Part shown: piece after piece, positions 1 to 7,981 of the stretch
Numbering within the stretch: position 1 is the stretch's first letter
Layout: each line of letters begins with the position of its first letter
Assembly: GCA_023443985.1 (NCBI GenBank)
Contig: JAEZSJ010000062.1
Span: 1-22,912 of the forward strand
Source: Verrucomicrobiota bacterium
Lineage (GTDB): Bacteria; Verrucomicrobiota; Verrucomicrobiia; Opitutales; Opitutaceae
Reading direction: 5' to 3'
Length of the DNA: 22,912 bases
The notes under the pieces: generated by a model
What the model was told of the DNA's origin: nothing
The model's input: only the letters and a program-made list of their open reading frames with translations
Databases searched by the model: none
Translations under genes and position numbers: made by a program

Positions 1-1
1 G

Positions 2-883
2 CGCTCGGGAGCGAACGTGGCCGCCGCGGCGGCCGCGACGATGCCGGCCGTGCTGTGTCGGGTCGACACCGAGGCGATCCCCGCCGGGCTCGACCATCGT
101 ACCCACATTGTGATGTCGACGCTGCACGGCACCTTCGGCGAGGACGGCGGCATGCAGCGCCTGCTCGAGGCGGCGGGCTTCGCGTACGCCGGCTGCGACT
201 CGGTCGCGAGCGCGATCACGATGGACAAGACCGAGACCAAGGCGCGTTCCGCCAAGCTCGGCGTGCCGGTGATCGAGGGCGTGGTCTTCGACGCGGCCCA
301 CAAGCCGCTCGCCGCCGAACTCGCGGCGAAGCTCGGGCGCGAGGTGGTCATCAAGCCCAACAACGAGGGCAGCAGCGTGGGGTTGGCGCTGTGCAGCGGC
401 CCGGAGGAGATCGGGGCGGCGCTGGACGCGATCGCGGACGGCCGCTGGCTCGCCGAACGCCGCGTGCGCGGCACCGAGCTCACGGTCGGTCTGCTCGAGG
501 GCCGGGCGCTGGGCGTGGTCGAGATCGCGCCGCGGACCGGTGTCTACGACTACACGAACAAATACACCAAGGGGAACACGGAGTACTTCGCGCCCGCGCG
601 GATCGCCCCCGGCGCGGCCACGGCGGTGCAGCGCTTCGCGGAGGCGGTGTTCGCCGCCTGCGGCTGCCGCGACTTCGCCCGCGCCGACTTCCTGCTCACC
701 CCCGAGGGCGAGCCGTACTTTCTCGAGATCAACACCCTGCCCGGGATGACCGACACCAGCCTGCTGCCCTTGAGCGCGCGCTGCCTCGGCCTGGGCTACC
801 GGCAGCTCGTGGGCGAGATGATCGCCCCGGCGCTCCGGCGCTTCCAACAACAGCAAACCCCTTCGCTCCATGGCCAAGGCTAA
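2..883 (+). CDS. ddl: D-alanine--D-alanine ligase, 5'-truncated by the window edge
   Basis: ATP-grasp ligase that joins two D-alanines into the dipeptide used for peptidoglycan precursors in the cytoplasm. The reading frame is open to the left edge, so the N-terminus (the usual glycine-rich start of the family) lies outside the window; the GTG at 17 is unlikely to be the true start. Visible family motifs are HGTFGEDGGMQ near the beginning, the ATP-binding KPNNEGSSVG, the omega-loop YDYTNKYTKGNTEYFAPA expected for a D-Ala acceptor, and the metal/ATP motif FLEINTLPGMTDTSLLP near the C-terminus. The last 14 nt overlap ftsQ, which starts inside the final codons, so the two are probably translationally coupled. 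Placement directly before ftsQ-ftsA-ftsZ is the classical order of the dcw cluster. Confidence 0.95.
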   Translation, partial: RSGANVAAAAAATMPAVLCRVDTEAIPAGLDHRTHIVMSTLHGTFGEDGGMQRLLEAAGFAYAGCDSVASAITMDKTETKARSAKLGVPVIEGVVFDAAHKPLAAELAAKLGREVVIKPNNEGSSVGLALCSGPEEIGAALDAIADGRWLAERRVRGTELTVGLLEGRALGVVEIAPRTGVYDYTNKYTKGNTEYFAPARIAPGAATAVQRFAEAVFAACGCRDFARADFLLTPEGEPYFLEINTLPGMTDTSLLPLSARCLGLGYRQLVGEMIAPALRRFQQQQTPSLHGQG

Positions 884-1844
884 GTCCGACAAACACTCCC
901 CCGAGGAGCGCTCCTGGCGCGACCTCGACCAGACCGTCAGTCCGCGCAAGATGTCCGCCCAGGGCCGGAAGCGCTTCGCGCTCGCCGCGCTCAACGCCGC
1001 GCTGCTCGCCGCCGTGGTGGCCGGGCTCGGCTGGGGCGGCTACGAAATCCTGGCGACGCTCACCAGCGACACCGCCGCGCTGCGCGACCCCGCCGGCGCC
1101 GCGCCGCTGCGCGAGGTCGTCCTCGTCAACGACGCCGACGGCGTGCTCGACCAGGAATGGGTCGAGCGCACGCTCGGCCTGCGCAAGGGCACCCCGCTGA
1201 TGGAGATCGACCTCTTCGCCCTCCGCACGAAGCTGCTCGCCACGCCGCAGGTGCGTGCGGCCGAGATTCGTCGCGATTTTCCAGGTACGCTCACGATCAC
1301 CCTGCGCGAGCGGCTCCCCGTCCTCCGGCTCAACGCCCGCTCCTCCGACGGCACCACCCGCCCGCTGCTCGTCGCCCGCGACGGCGTCGTGTACTCTGGC
1401 GAGGGATACGAGGCCGCCCACCTCGCGACGCTGCCCTATCTCGACGGCGTGCGCCTCGTGCCCAACCGCCACGGCGGCTACCTTCCCCTCGACGGGCTGG
1501 AGGATGTCGCGAATCTCCTGCAATCCGCGCGGAACGCGGCGCCGCTGCTCTTCGCCGACTGGCGCGTGGTCTCGCTCGCGCGCCTCGCGGCGTACGACGA
1601 GATCGTCGTCAAGACCCGCCGGATCCCGGAGATCGTCGTGAGCCGCAAGATCGACTTCACGCAGCAGCTCGCGCGGCTTGACTACATCGCCGACTACGCG
1701 CGCACTCAGCCCGACATCGTCGTGCAGCGCGTGGACCTCTCGCTCGGTGGCGACGTGCCCGTGGCGTTCGACAGCGCCGCGACCCGCCTTCTCCCTCCTT
1801 CGTCGGTCAAACCCAGCAACCCGCGTTCCCGTCGTGATCTCTAA
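870..1844 (+). CDS. ftsQ: Cell division protein FtsQ
   Basis: Bitopic divisome protein (324 aa) that in model bacteria bridges FtsB/FtsL and the cytoplasmic ring. Layout fits the family: a charged cytoplasmic N-terminus (about residues 1-36), one transmembrane helix (about 37-62), then a periplasmic POTRA-type domain (about 80-150, ending in the RRDFPGTLTITLRERLPVL stretch typical of FtsQ) and a beta-domain to about residue 300. The ATG at 870 lies inside ddl (14-nt overlap) and the 3' end overlaps the chosen ftsA start by 11 nt. No clear Shine-Dalgarno sequence is seen. Sequence identity outside the POTRA region is low, as usual for FtsQ, but the topology and gene order make the call firm. 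Confidence 0.9.
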   Translation: MAKAKSDKHSPEERSWRDLDQTVSPRKMSAQGRKRFALAALNAALLAAVVAGLGWGGYEILATLTSDTAALRDPAGAAPLREVVLVNDADGVLDQEWVERTLGLRKGTPLMEIDLFALRTKLLATPQVRAAEIRRDFPGTLTITLRERLPVLRLNARSSDGTTRPLLVARDGVVYSGEGYEAAHLATLPYLDGVRLVPNRHGGYLPLDGLEDVANLLQSARNAAPLLFADWRVVSLARLAAYDEIVVKTRRIPEIVVSRKIDFTQQLARLDYIADYARTQPDIVVQRVDLSLGGDVPVAFDSAATRLLPPSSVKPSNPRSRRDL

Positions 1845-3054
1845 GAACCGAATCATCGGCGCAGTCGAAATCGGCACCCACAAGGTGGCCGCGCTCATCG
1901 GCGAGTTCGCCGGCGGGCGCCGCCTGAACATCATCGGGCTGGGGGCCTGCTCCGCCCAGGGCGTGATCAAGGGCTCGATCGTGGACTACAAGGCGGCGAG
2001 CGACTGCGCCCATGCCGCCATCGAGGCCGCCGAGCGGAAGGCCGGCGCCCGCATCGACGGCATCTATCTCGCGCAGACGGGGGCGCACATCGACGGCTTC
2101 TACCACGAGGGCTCGGTGAACGTCTCCAGCGCCGACAACCTCGTCGACCGCGACGACATCGCGACGGTGTGCGAATTGGCGCGCAACAAGGAGCTGCCCG
2201 CGGAGCGTTCCGTGGTGCAGTACCTGCGCCGGCCGTTCCGCCTCGACGGACAGCCGGTGCCCAACCCGGAGAGCCTCTCCGGCCGCAAGCTCGAGGTGGG
2301 TTATTGGACCGTGCACGGCGACAAGCGGAGGATCTCCGACGGCATCCACCTCATCAACGGCTTCAACCTGAAGGTCGATGAGATCATCCTCGCCAGCCTC
2401 GCTTCGGGCACGATGGTGACCGCGCCCGAGGAGCGGCGCAACGGCGTGCTCGTGCTCGACATCGGGCGCGGCACCACGGACTACGTGCTCTATCGCGACG
2501 GTTATCCGTGGATCACGGGCGTCGTGCCGGTGGGTGGCGACCACCTCACCAACGATCTCGCGCTCGGCCTGCGGCTGACCAGCGGGCAGGCCGAGGCGAT
2601 GAAGCTGCGGCACGGCTCCGCGATCATCACCTCCAGGGACCGCAACGAGAAGGTTTGGCTCAACGGCGACTTCGCCATCGGCGACCGCCACTTCCCGCGC
2701 CAGGCGGTCGAGCAGATCACCGCCGTGCGCATCACCGAGCTCTTCGAGGTCGTGAAGAAGAAGCTCGGTCCGGCCTTCGTGCCCGAGATGCTCGGCGCCG
2801 GGGTCGTCCTCACCGGCGGCACCTCGAAACTCATGGCGGCCGACGAGGCCGCGGCGGCGGTCTTCGGGGTGGCGGCGCGGCGGGGCGAGCTCCCGACCAA
2901 CCTCGCCGACGAGCTTCGCGACTCCCAGTACAGCACCGTGCTCGGCCTGTTGTACTACGGACTCAACCAGATCAACGAGCGCCATCCCTCCCTCCAGCCG
3001 CGCCGGCACGGCGGGCTGATGGAGCGGTTCACCCGGCTCTTCGCCAACGCCTGA
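1834..3054 (+). CDS. ftsA: Cell division protein FtsA (actin-like membrane anchor of FtsZ)
   Basis: Actin-fold ATPase that ties FtsZ filaments to the inner membrane. I place the start at the GTG at 1834 (MISKNRIIGAVEIGTHKV...), giving 406 aa, close to the usual length of about 420; the frame is open further upstream but that part is the ftsQ shadow. Motifs: phosphate-1 AVEIGTHKVAAL at the N-terminus, the SHS2/1C insertion, phosphate-2 VLVLDIGRGTTDYVLY (Arg in place of the middle Gly of the common DIGGGT), VPVGGDHLTNDLA, and adenosine motif GAGVVLTGGTSKL. The C-terminus LMERFTRLFANA is a short amphipathic helix of the kind that inserts in the membrane. It overlaps ftsQ by 11 nt and is followed by ftsZ after 11 nt. 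Confidence 0.95.
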   Translation: MISKNRIIGAVEIGTHKVAALIGEFAGGRRLNIIGLGACSAQGVIKGSIVDYKAASDCAHAAIEAAERKAGARIDGIYLAQTGAHIDGFYHEGSVNVSSADNLVDRDDIATVCELARNKELPAERSVVQYLRRPFRLDGQPVPNPESLSGRKLEVGYWTVHGDKRRISDGIHLINGFNLKVDEIILASLASGTMVTAPEERRNGVLVLDIGRGTTDYVLYRDGYPWITGVVPVGGDHLTNDLALGLRLTSGQAEAMKLRHGSAIITSRDRNEKVWLNGDFAIGDRHFPRQAVEQITAVRITELFEVVKKKLGPAFVPEMLGAGVVLTGGTSKLMAADEAAAAVFGVAARRGELPTNLADELRDSQYSTVLGLLYYGLNQINERHPSLQPRRHGGLMERFTRLFANA

Positions 3055-3065
3055 GCGCCGCCGCC

Positions 3066-4358
3066 ATGAATCCTCCCGACAACGCCCTTCCGCTTTCGCA
3101 GGACCTGCTCGCCGACCGCGGCGTGGCCATCAAGGTCATCGGCATCGGCGGCGCCGGCTCCAACGCCGTCGACCGCCTGAAGATGGACAACCTGGACCGC
3201 GTCCAGCTCGCCATCCTCAACACCGACGCCGAGGCGCTCTCCGTCTCGCCGGTGGAGACCAAGCTCATGATCGGCGCGGGCGTCACCCGCGGCCTCAGCG
3301 CCGGCGGCGACCCCGAGCTCGGCCGCCTCGCCGCCGAGGCCGACCGCGAGAAGATCGCGGCGCTGGCCGCGCGCACCGACCTCGTCTTCCTCGTCGCCGG
3401 CATGGGCGGCGGCACGGGCAGCGGCGCCACGCCCGTCGTCGCCGAAATCTGCCGACAGGCGGGCGCGCTCGTGATCGCGTTCGTCAACCTGCCCTTCAGC
3501 TTCGAGGGCGGCCGCCGCCTGAAGCAGGCGGAGGAGGGGCTCGCCGAGCTCCGCCGCTGCTGCGACGCCGTGATCCCGTTGCCCAACGACATGCTCATGC
3601 AGGTCGGCGCGGAGGGCCAGAGCGCGCTCGACTCGTTCGCCCTCGCCGACGAATGGATCGGGCGCGGGGTGCGCAGCCTGTGGTCGATGTTGCACCGCAC
3701 CGGCCTGATCAATCTCGACTACGCGACGCTGCGGCAGGCGTTCGCCCAGAAGAGCGGGAAGACGCTCTTCGGCCTCGGCACCGGCTCCGGCGAGAACGCC
3801 GTGACCGACGTCGTCGAGAGCCTCAAGCAGTGCCCGCTCCTCCATACCCCCGAGTTCTCCCGCAAGGCCGACCGCCTGTTGGTCAACATCGTCGGCGGGC
3901 CCGAGCTCACCCTGGCGAGCGTCAACGACATCATGGCCGCCGTGTCCGAACAATACGGACGCGACGCCCACATCTTCCTCGGCGCCGTGATCGACGAGCA
4001 GCTCGCGGGCCGGATCGAGGTCTGCATCGTCGGCACCTCGGATGTCAGCCGCACCGGCGTGCGCCGCGGGGTGGCGACGGTGGTGCCCTCGGCCGACTCC
4101 GCCAAGCTTCCGCTCCAGGAGACGCCGGTGCGTGCGCGGCCGGGGGCGGCCGCGCGACGGCCCTCCTCCGAGCCGGGCCAGTTGCCGCTGGCAGGCGCGG
4201 CGCCGGCGAAACCGCCGGTCAAACAGGACGAGTTCGCCTTTGGCAGCATCGAACCGGATACGCGGGGGTGGTTCGACAACACCGACCGCAACCTTTTCGA
4301 GGGGCAGGATCTCGACGTGCCGACCTACCTGCGCAGAGGGATCAAGATCGTCTTGTGA
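3066..4358 (+). CDS. ftsZ: Cell division GTPase FtsZ with an atypical T7 loop
   Basis: Tubulin-like GTPase that forms the Z-ring (430 aa). Seen: nucleotide-binding KVIGIGGAGSNAVDRL (about 23-38), NTDAEAL (52-58), tubulin signature GGGTGSG (114-120), NLPFSFEG (141-148), and FALAD (191-195), which supplies the base-stacking Phe and the Asp that contacts guanine in other FtsZs. The T7 synergy loop reads GLINLDYATLRQAF (213-226). Asn216 and Asp218 are kept, but position 221, normally the second catalytic Asp (Asp212 in E. coli), is Thr, codon acg at 3726-3728. A low-complexity linker (about 340-410) leads to the C-terminal peptide LDVPTYLRR, the docking site for FtsA, plus a short GIKIVL tail. 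No Shine-Dalgarno is visible in the 11-nt gap after ftsA. Confidence 0.97.
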   Translation: MNPPDNALPLSQDLLADRGVAIKVIGIGGAGSNAVDRLKMDNLDRVQLAILNTDAEALSVSPVETKLMIGAGVTRGLSAGGDPELGRLAAEADREKIAALAARTDLVFLVAGMGGGTGSGATPVVAEICRQAGALVIAFVNLPFSFEGGRRLKQAEEGLAELRRCCDAVIPLPNDMLMQVGAEGQSALDSFALADEWIGRGVRSLWSMLHRTGLINLDYATLRQAFAQKSGKTLFGLGTGSGENAVTDVVESLKQCPLLHTPEFSRKADRLLVNIVGGPELTLASVNDIMAAVSEQYGRDAHIFLGAVIDEQLAGRIEVCIVGTSDVSRTGVRRGVATVVPSADSAKLPLQETPVRARPGAAARRPSSEPGQLPLAGAAPAKPPVKQDEFAFGSIEPDTRGWFDNTDRNLFEGQDLDVPTYLRRGIKIVL

Positions 4359-4370
4359 GCCGGTTCGCCG

Positions 4371-4389
4371 GCCGCCCCGGCGGGGCGGC
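4371..4389. terminator. GC hairpin between convergent ftsZ and TolC-family gene
   Basis: A perfect 8-bp stem (4371-4378 with 4382-4389) around a 3-nt loop lies 12 nt after the ftsZ stop. No T-tract follows on either strand, so it may be a Rho-assisted or bidirectional 3' end rather than a classical intrinsic terminator. Confidence 0.35.
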
Positions 4390-4484
4390 TGCGAGGGCGG
4401 TTGCCCGCGCCCGGTTTTCCGTCCCGTGTTCAGCGGCGGGCAAACTCGGTTGGCCGACGGCGACCTCGCCGTGCGGTACGAGGC

Positions 4485-5978
4485 TCAGGAGGAGCCGTGG
4501 GCCAGCGCTTCGGCGCCGGCGTAGCTCTCGAGGCTGCGACCCTCGAGGCGGCGCAGATTCGCGAGCGCGGCCAGGAGGTCGACTTCCGAGGAGACGAGGG
4601 CGACGCGCGCATCGTCCAGATCGGCCTGGGCGTCGAGCACGCGGCGGGCGGTGCTCATGCCGGCATCGAAACGGGCCTTCTCGAGCTCGTATTGGCGCTC
4701 GCTCAGCTCCGAGGCGAGCGCGGCGACCCGCACGGCCTCGCGGCTGGTCTCGACGGCGCGGACGGAACTGCGCGCGCGCACGAGCACGTCCTGCTCGTAC
4801 TGCCGGAGCTGGAGCTTGGCGCGGGAGAGGTCGTTGGTCGCCTGGAGGAGGCGGGCGCGTTCGCCGCGCGAGCCGAGGGGGTAGACGACCTCGAGGCCGA
4901 CCTGCCAGTTGTAGCCGTCGCTGCCGGGGAGATCGTCGAGCGCGTCGGCCGCGGAGCGCCGCTGGGCGTTGTAGCCGAGGGTCGAAGTCAGATCGAGCTG
5001 GGGCAGGCGGTTGCGGCGGACCTTGGCGAGCTCGATGCGCAGCTGTTCGATGCTGGTCTGCAGCACGAGGATCTCGGGTTGGGCGGACTTGGCGCGGGCG
5101 AAGGTGTCCTCCACGGTGGGGGTGGCGTCGGTCGCGGCGGAGAAGGCGGTGTCGCCGAGCGGCGCGTCGAGCTCGAACTGGCCGATCAGGGCCCGGAGCG
5201 CGTCCTCGGCGTTGCGGAGCTGCTGCTCGGCGAGGAGGACGTTGCGCTGCTGGGTGGCGACGCCGACCTCGGCGGTGAGCACCTCGAGGTCGGTCAGGAC
5301 GCCCTTGTCGCGCTTGATGCGATTCTCGTCGAGGAGGCGCTGCGCGGCCTCCAGGGAGACCCGGCGCACGGCGAGCTGCCGGCGCGTGAAGTGGAGTTCA
5401 TAATACGCGATCTCGGTGTCGCGCACGAGGTCCATCATGGTGCCCCGGAAGGCCTGGCCGGCGCGGTCGACCCCGAGGCGGGCCTGCTCGAGCGAGGCCC
5501 GGTTGGCGGCGAGGCCGGCGCCCTTGAGCAGCGGCTGGGTGAGGGTGAGGGCGACGTCGGAGTCGTAGGCCGGGTTGTACGGGTTGGAGAGGCGGTTGCG
5601 CGTGCGGTTGAGCCCGGTGGACACGGTCACGTCGGTTCCGAGGGCGAGGTGCTGGCTGGCGCCGAGGCGGTTGTCCCAGCCGGAGGTGGCGCGGGCGGCG
5701 CCTTCGGCGCGGTAGCCGGAGCGGGTGCTGGACGCGCGGAACACGGGGTCGAACGAGGCGCGGGCGAGGTCCACGGTGGCGGCGGCGTTGGCGGTATCGA
5801 AGCGGCCGATCTCGACCTCGAAGTTGCGGGTGAGCGCGCGGCGGACGCACTCGTCGATCGTGAGAGGGGCGGCGGCCGGGGCCTCCTGGGGCGCGGGCGC
5901 CTGGGCCCGGACGGTGACGGGGGCGAGGGGCAGCAGGGCGGCGAGGGCGATCAGGGCGGCGGGTGTGCTCGTGGACAT
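4485..5978 (-). CDS. TolC-family outer membrane efflux/secretion channel protein
   Basis: Outer membrane channel of the TolC/OEP family (497 aa). Such proteins form the trimeric duct of tripartite efflux pumps or type I secretion systems. The N-terminus has a signal peptide (hydrophobic core about 8-22, cleavage likely after VRA near residue 25). PLTIDECVRRALTRNFEVEIGR (about 38-59, quoted in part: LTIDECVRRALTRN) is the typical OEP start. Two OEP repeats follow (about 40-255 and 290-480), rich in long amphipathic helices such as the QQRNVLLAEQQLRNAEDALR region, with beta-strand segments near VALTLTQPLLKGAG. No membrane-fusion protein or inner-membrane pump lies next to it, so its partners must be elsewhere. 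It sits downstream of a terminator (6110-6139) and so needs its own promoter in 5979-6109. The ATG is supported by the signal peptide. Confidence 0.88.
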   Translation of the reverse strand: MSTSTPAALIALAALLPLAPVTVRAQAPAPQEAPAAAPLTIDECVRRALTRNFEVEIGRFDTANAAATVDLARASFDPVFRASSTRSGYRAEGAARATSGWDNRLGASQHLALGTDVTVSTGLNRTRNRLSNPYNPAYDSDVALTLTQPLLKGAGLAANRASLEQARLGVDRAGQAFRGTMMDLVRDTEIAYYELHFTRRQLAVRRVSLEAAQRLLDENRIKRDKGVLTDLEVLTAEVGVATQQRNVLLAEQQLRNAEDALRALIGQFELDAPLGDTAFSAATDATPTVEDTFARAKSAQPEILVLQTSIEQLRIELAKVRRNRLPQLDLTSTLGYNAQRRSAADALDDLPGSDGYNWQVGLEVVYPLGSRGERARLLQATNDLSRAKLQLRQYEQDVLVRARSSVRAVETSREAVRVAALASELSERQYELEKARFDAGMSTARRVLDAQADLDDARVALVSSEVDLLAALANLRRLEGRSLESYAGAEALAHGSS

Positions 5979-6109
5979 GGGCTAGGAAGACGAGGGACGG
6001 AGGTTCGCAGTTTCACAGGACAAGGCGAGCCGGCGTTTGGGAATGGAAGATCGACGGGTTGGGCGGCGCGGGGCCGTCGTCGGGCGGTGGTGGGGGCTGC
6101 GCTCGGGGC

Positions 6110-6139
6110 AAAAAAAAGCGGGCCCGGTGAAGGGCCCGC
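6110..6139 (-). terminator. Rho-independent terminator of the PpiD/SurA-like gene
   Basis: On the minus strand a perfect 8-bp GC stem (6139-6132 with 6125-6118, 6-nt loop) is followed by eight T residues (6117-6110). It lies 20 nt after the stop of the 6160-7815 gene and separates it from the TolC-family gene. Confidence 0.93.
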
Positions 6140-6159
6140 GCGGGGAGAAAGGGTGCGGG

Positions 6160-7815
6160 TCACTCGGCCTGCTGCGGCTCGGTGCGCGCGAGCTCGGCGT
6201 CCACGAGCGTGTTGAGCACGAGGGCGCGGCTGGCGGCCGAGACGTTGGCGGCGATCGCCGCGGTGGTCTCCGTGTATTCGGCGGACTGGGTGTCGATCGC
6301 GGGGAGCTTCTTTGCGACCACGTGGACCAGATAGGCGTTCTTCTCGTCGACGAGGAGATCGGAGACGGCGCCGGCGGAGAGTCCTTCGAGGGCGCCGAGC
6401 ACGGGGTTGGGGATGCCGGCGGCGGGCTGGCGACGGGTGAAGGGGCCGTAGCTCTTGACCTCGCTCTTGGGTGCGGTGCCGAGGGAGCCGACGGCGTCGG
6501 CGAGCTTGGCGCCGGCGGCGAGCTTGGTCTGGAGGGCGGTCTTCCAGGCGGCGCCGTGGCGCTGGAGGGCGAGGCTTTTCTCGTTCTCGGTCCAGGCGGC
6601 GAGGACATCGGCGCGCACCTCGGCGAGCTCGGGCTTGGCTTTCGGGAAGGTTTCGCGCCAGAGGAGCACGATCTGGTCGGAGCCGAGGGCGAGGGCGTCG
6701 GAGAAGTACCGGGAGTCGTCGAGCTGGAAGGCGGCCTCGACGATCTGGCGGGTCCAGGGCAGGCCGGCGGGCGGCGCGGTGCGGGTGAGGAGCGGCGCGG
6801 TGGCGCGGCGTCCGTGATATTTGGCGACAAGTTCGTCGATCACGGGCGAGTCCTTGGGGAGCTTCTTCTCGTAGAGCTCGTAGGCGAAATCCGAGGCGGC
6901 GGCGGCGGCGCGGTGGGCCGCGAGGTTGGCGCGCATCGCGGCCTCGACCTGGGGGCGGACCGTGGCGAGGGTGGGCTCGGCGGCGGGCTTGCCCTCGGCG
7001 GCGGGGGTGGCGAAGCGCTGCTTGTTCGCCTCGAAGAAGGCGACGACCTCGTCGTCGTTGAGGGGGTCGGCGGCGGCGAACGCGTCGGCCGCGAAGGTGA
7101 CGTAGTCGACGCTGGCGCGCTCAGGGATCTCGAAGGCGGCGATGTTGTCCTCGAAGTACTTGGTGAGCACCTCCTCGGTGGGCTTCACCGCGGGGTCGTA
7201 GCTGGCGAGGTCGAAGGCGACGACGTCGAGCGACCATTCCGTGCCCGCGAGGGCGAGCTCGTTGGTCACCTCGGCCGGGGCGACATAGCCGGGGCCGGCC
7301 AGCAGTTCGTCGATACGGCGGATGCGGATCTCCTCGGAGAGCACGCGGGCGACATCGGCCTCGCTCACCTGCGCCTGGCTCTGGCGGATCTCGTCGCGGA
7401 ACTGGTTGTAGCGGACGGAGTCGAAGCGGCCCTGTTCATCTTGGAAGATGCGGAGGGACTCGAGGAACTTGCTGCGCTCGGCGGCGGTGGGCTGGGGGAT
7501 GCGGTAGCGGTCGGCGAGCGCGAGGGCGGCGGTGCGGAGGAACGCGAAGCGCTCGATGCTGCGGACGCCGGAGGTCCACATGATCTCGGGGCGGAGCATG
7601 GCGGCGATCCGCGCGTCGGTGAGGAGGCGTTGCTGCGTGCCCGGGTTGATCAGGTTGTGCCCGAAGAACTCGCGGTTGTGGATCGTGCGTTCGCCGCGGC
7701 CGATGCCCGGGGCGGCGCCGATCGTGAACACGAAGGGGACCGTGATGACGATGAGCAGGAACGCGAGGAAGACCTTCGTGTGCTTTTCGAAAGTGACTTG
7801 GATCCAGGAGATCAT
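6160..7815 (-). CDS. PpiD/SurA-like membrane-anchored periplasmic chaperone
   Basis: 551-aa protein with a short cytoplasmic N-terminus, one transmembrane anchor (about 14-34, KVFLAFLLIVITVPFVF) and a large, mostly helical periplasmic part. This is the layout of PpiD. Residues about 35-250 resemble the SurA/PpiD N-terminal chaperone domain (INPGTQQRLL, the helical stretch with DEQGRFDSVRYNQFRDEIR, VSEADVARVLSEEIRIRRID). The C-terminal portion (about 360-551) has helices that could complete the chaperone cradle. I do not find a clear parvulin signature such as the A-x-H-I-L-V strand, so isomerase activity is doubtful and the protein may act only as a chaperone for outer membrane proteins. It is transcribed alone: a promoter-like pair is upstream (7834-7861) and a strong terminator follows. 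Confidence 0.75.
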   Translation of the reverse strand: MISWIQVTFEKHTKVFLAFLLIVITVPFVFTIGAAPGIGRGERTIHNREFFGHNLINPGTQQRLLTDARIAAMLRPEIMWTSGVRSIERFAFLRTAALALADRYRIPQPTAAERSKFLESLRIFQDEQGRFDSVRYNQFRDEIRQSQAQVSEADVARVLSEEIRIRRIDELLAGPGYVAPAEVTNELALAGTEWSLDVVAFDLASYDPAVKPTEEVLTKYFEDNIAAFEIPERASVDYVTFAADAFAAADPLNDDEVVAFFEANKQRFATPAAEGKPAAEPTLATVRPQVEAAMRANLAAHRAAAAASDFAYELYEKKLPKDSPVIDELVAKYHGRRATAPLLTRTAPPAGLPWTRQIVEAAFQLDDSRYFSDALALGSDQIVLLWRETFPKAKPELAEVRADVLAAWTENEKSLALQRHGAAWKTALQTKLAAGAKLADAVGSLGTAPKSEVKSYGPFTRRQPAAGIPNPVLGALEGLSAGAVSDLLVDEKNAYLVHVVAKKLPAIDTQSAEYTETTAAIAANVSAASRALVLNTLVDAELARTEPQQAE

Positions 7816-7833
7816 GGGGCGGAAAAGGGCGTG

Positions 7834-7861
7834 ACCGTAAAATGGGGGGAGGGGGTGTCAA
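7834..7861 (-). promoter_or_regulatory. Possible sigma-70-like promoter of the PpiD/SurA-like gene
   Basis: On the minus strand a consensus -35 TTGACA (7861-7856) is followed after 16 nt by TACGGT (7839-7834), a weak -10. The start codon is 18 nt further on (7815). The -35 is exact but the -10 matches poorly. Confidence 0.35.
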
Positions 7862-7981
7862 CCTGCGAAACCGGCGGGACGGTGCGGGAGGCGCCGGCGC
7901 GGCCGGCCGGGGATGGCGCAGGTCGCGCGGCGGTGGTCTCCGGCGGCAACCACGGGACGGGTACGGCCGCGGCCGGGGCGC

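Noticed and set aside
729..3009. Minus-strand frames opposite ftsQ, ftsA and ftsZ
   Set aside because: Shadows of the firmly identified division genes.
4401..6215. Long plus-strand open frame of about 600 codons opposite the TolC-family gene
   Set aside because: Low-complexity Gly/Glu/Ala composition, no domain, and antisense to a gene with signal peptide and OEP motifs; typical of high-GC antisense frames.
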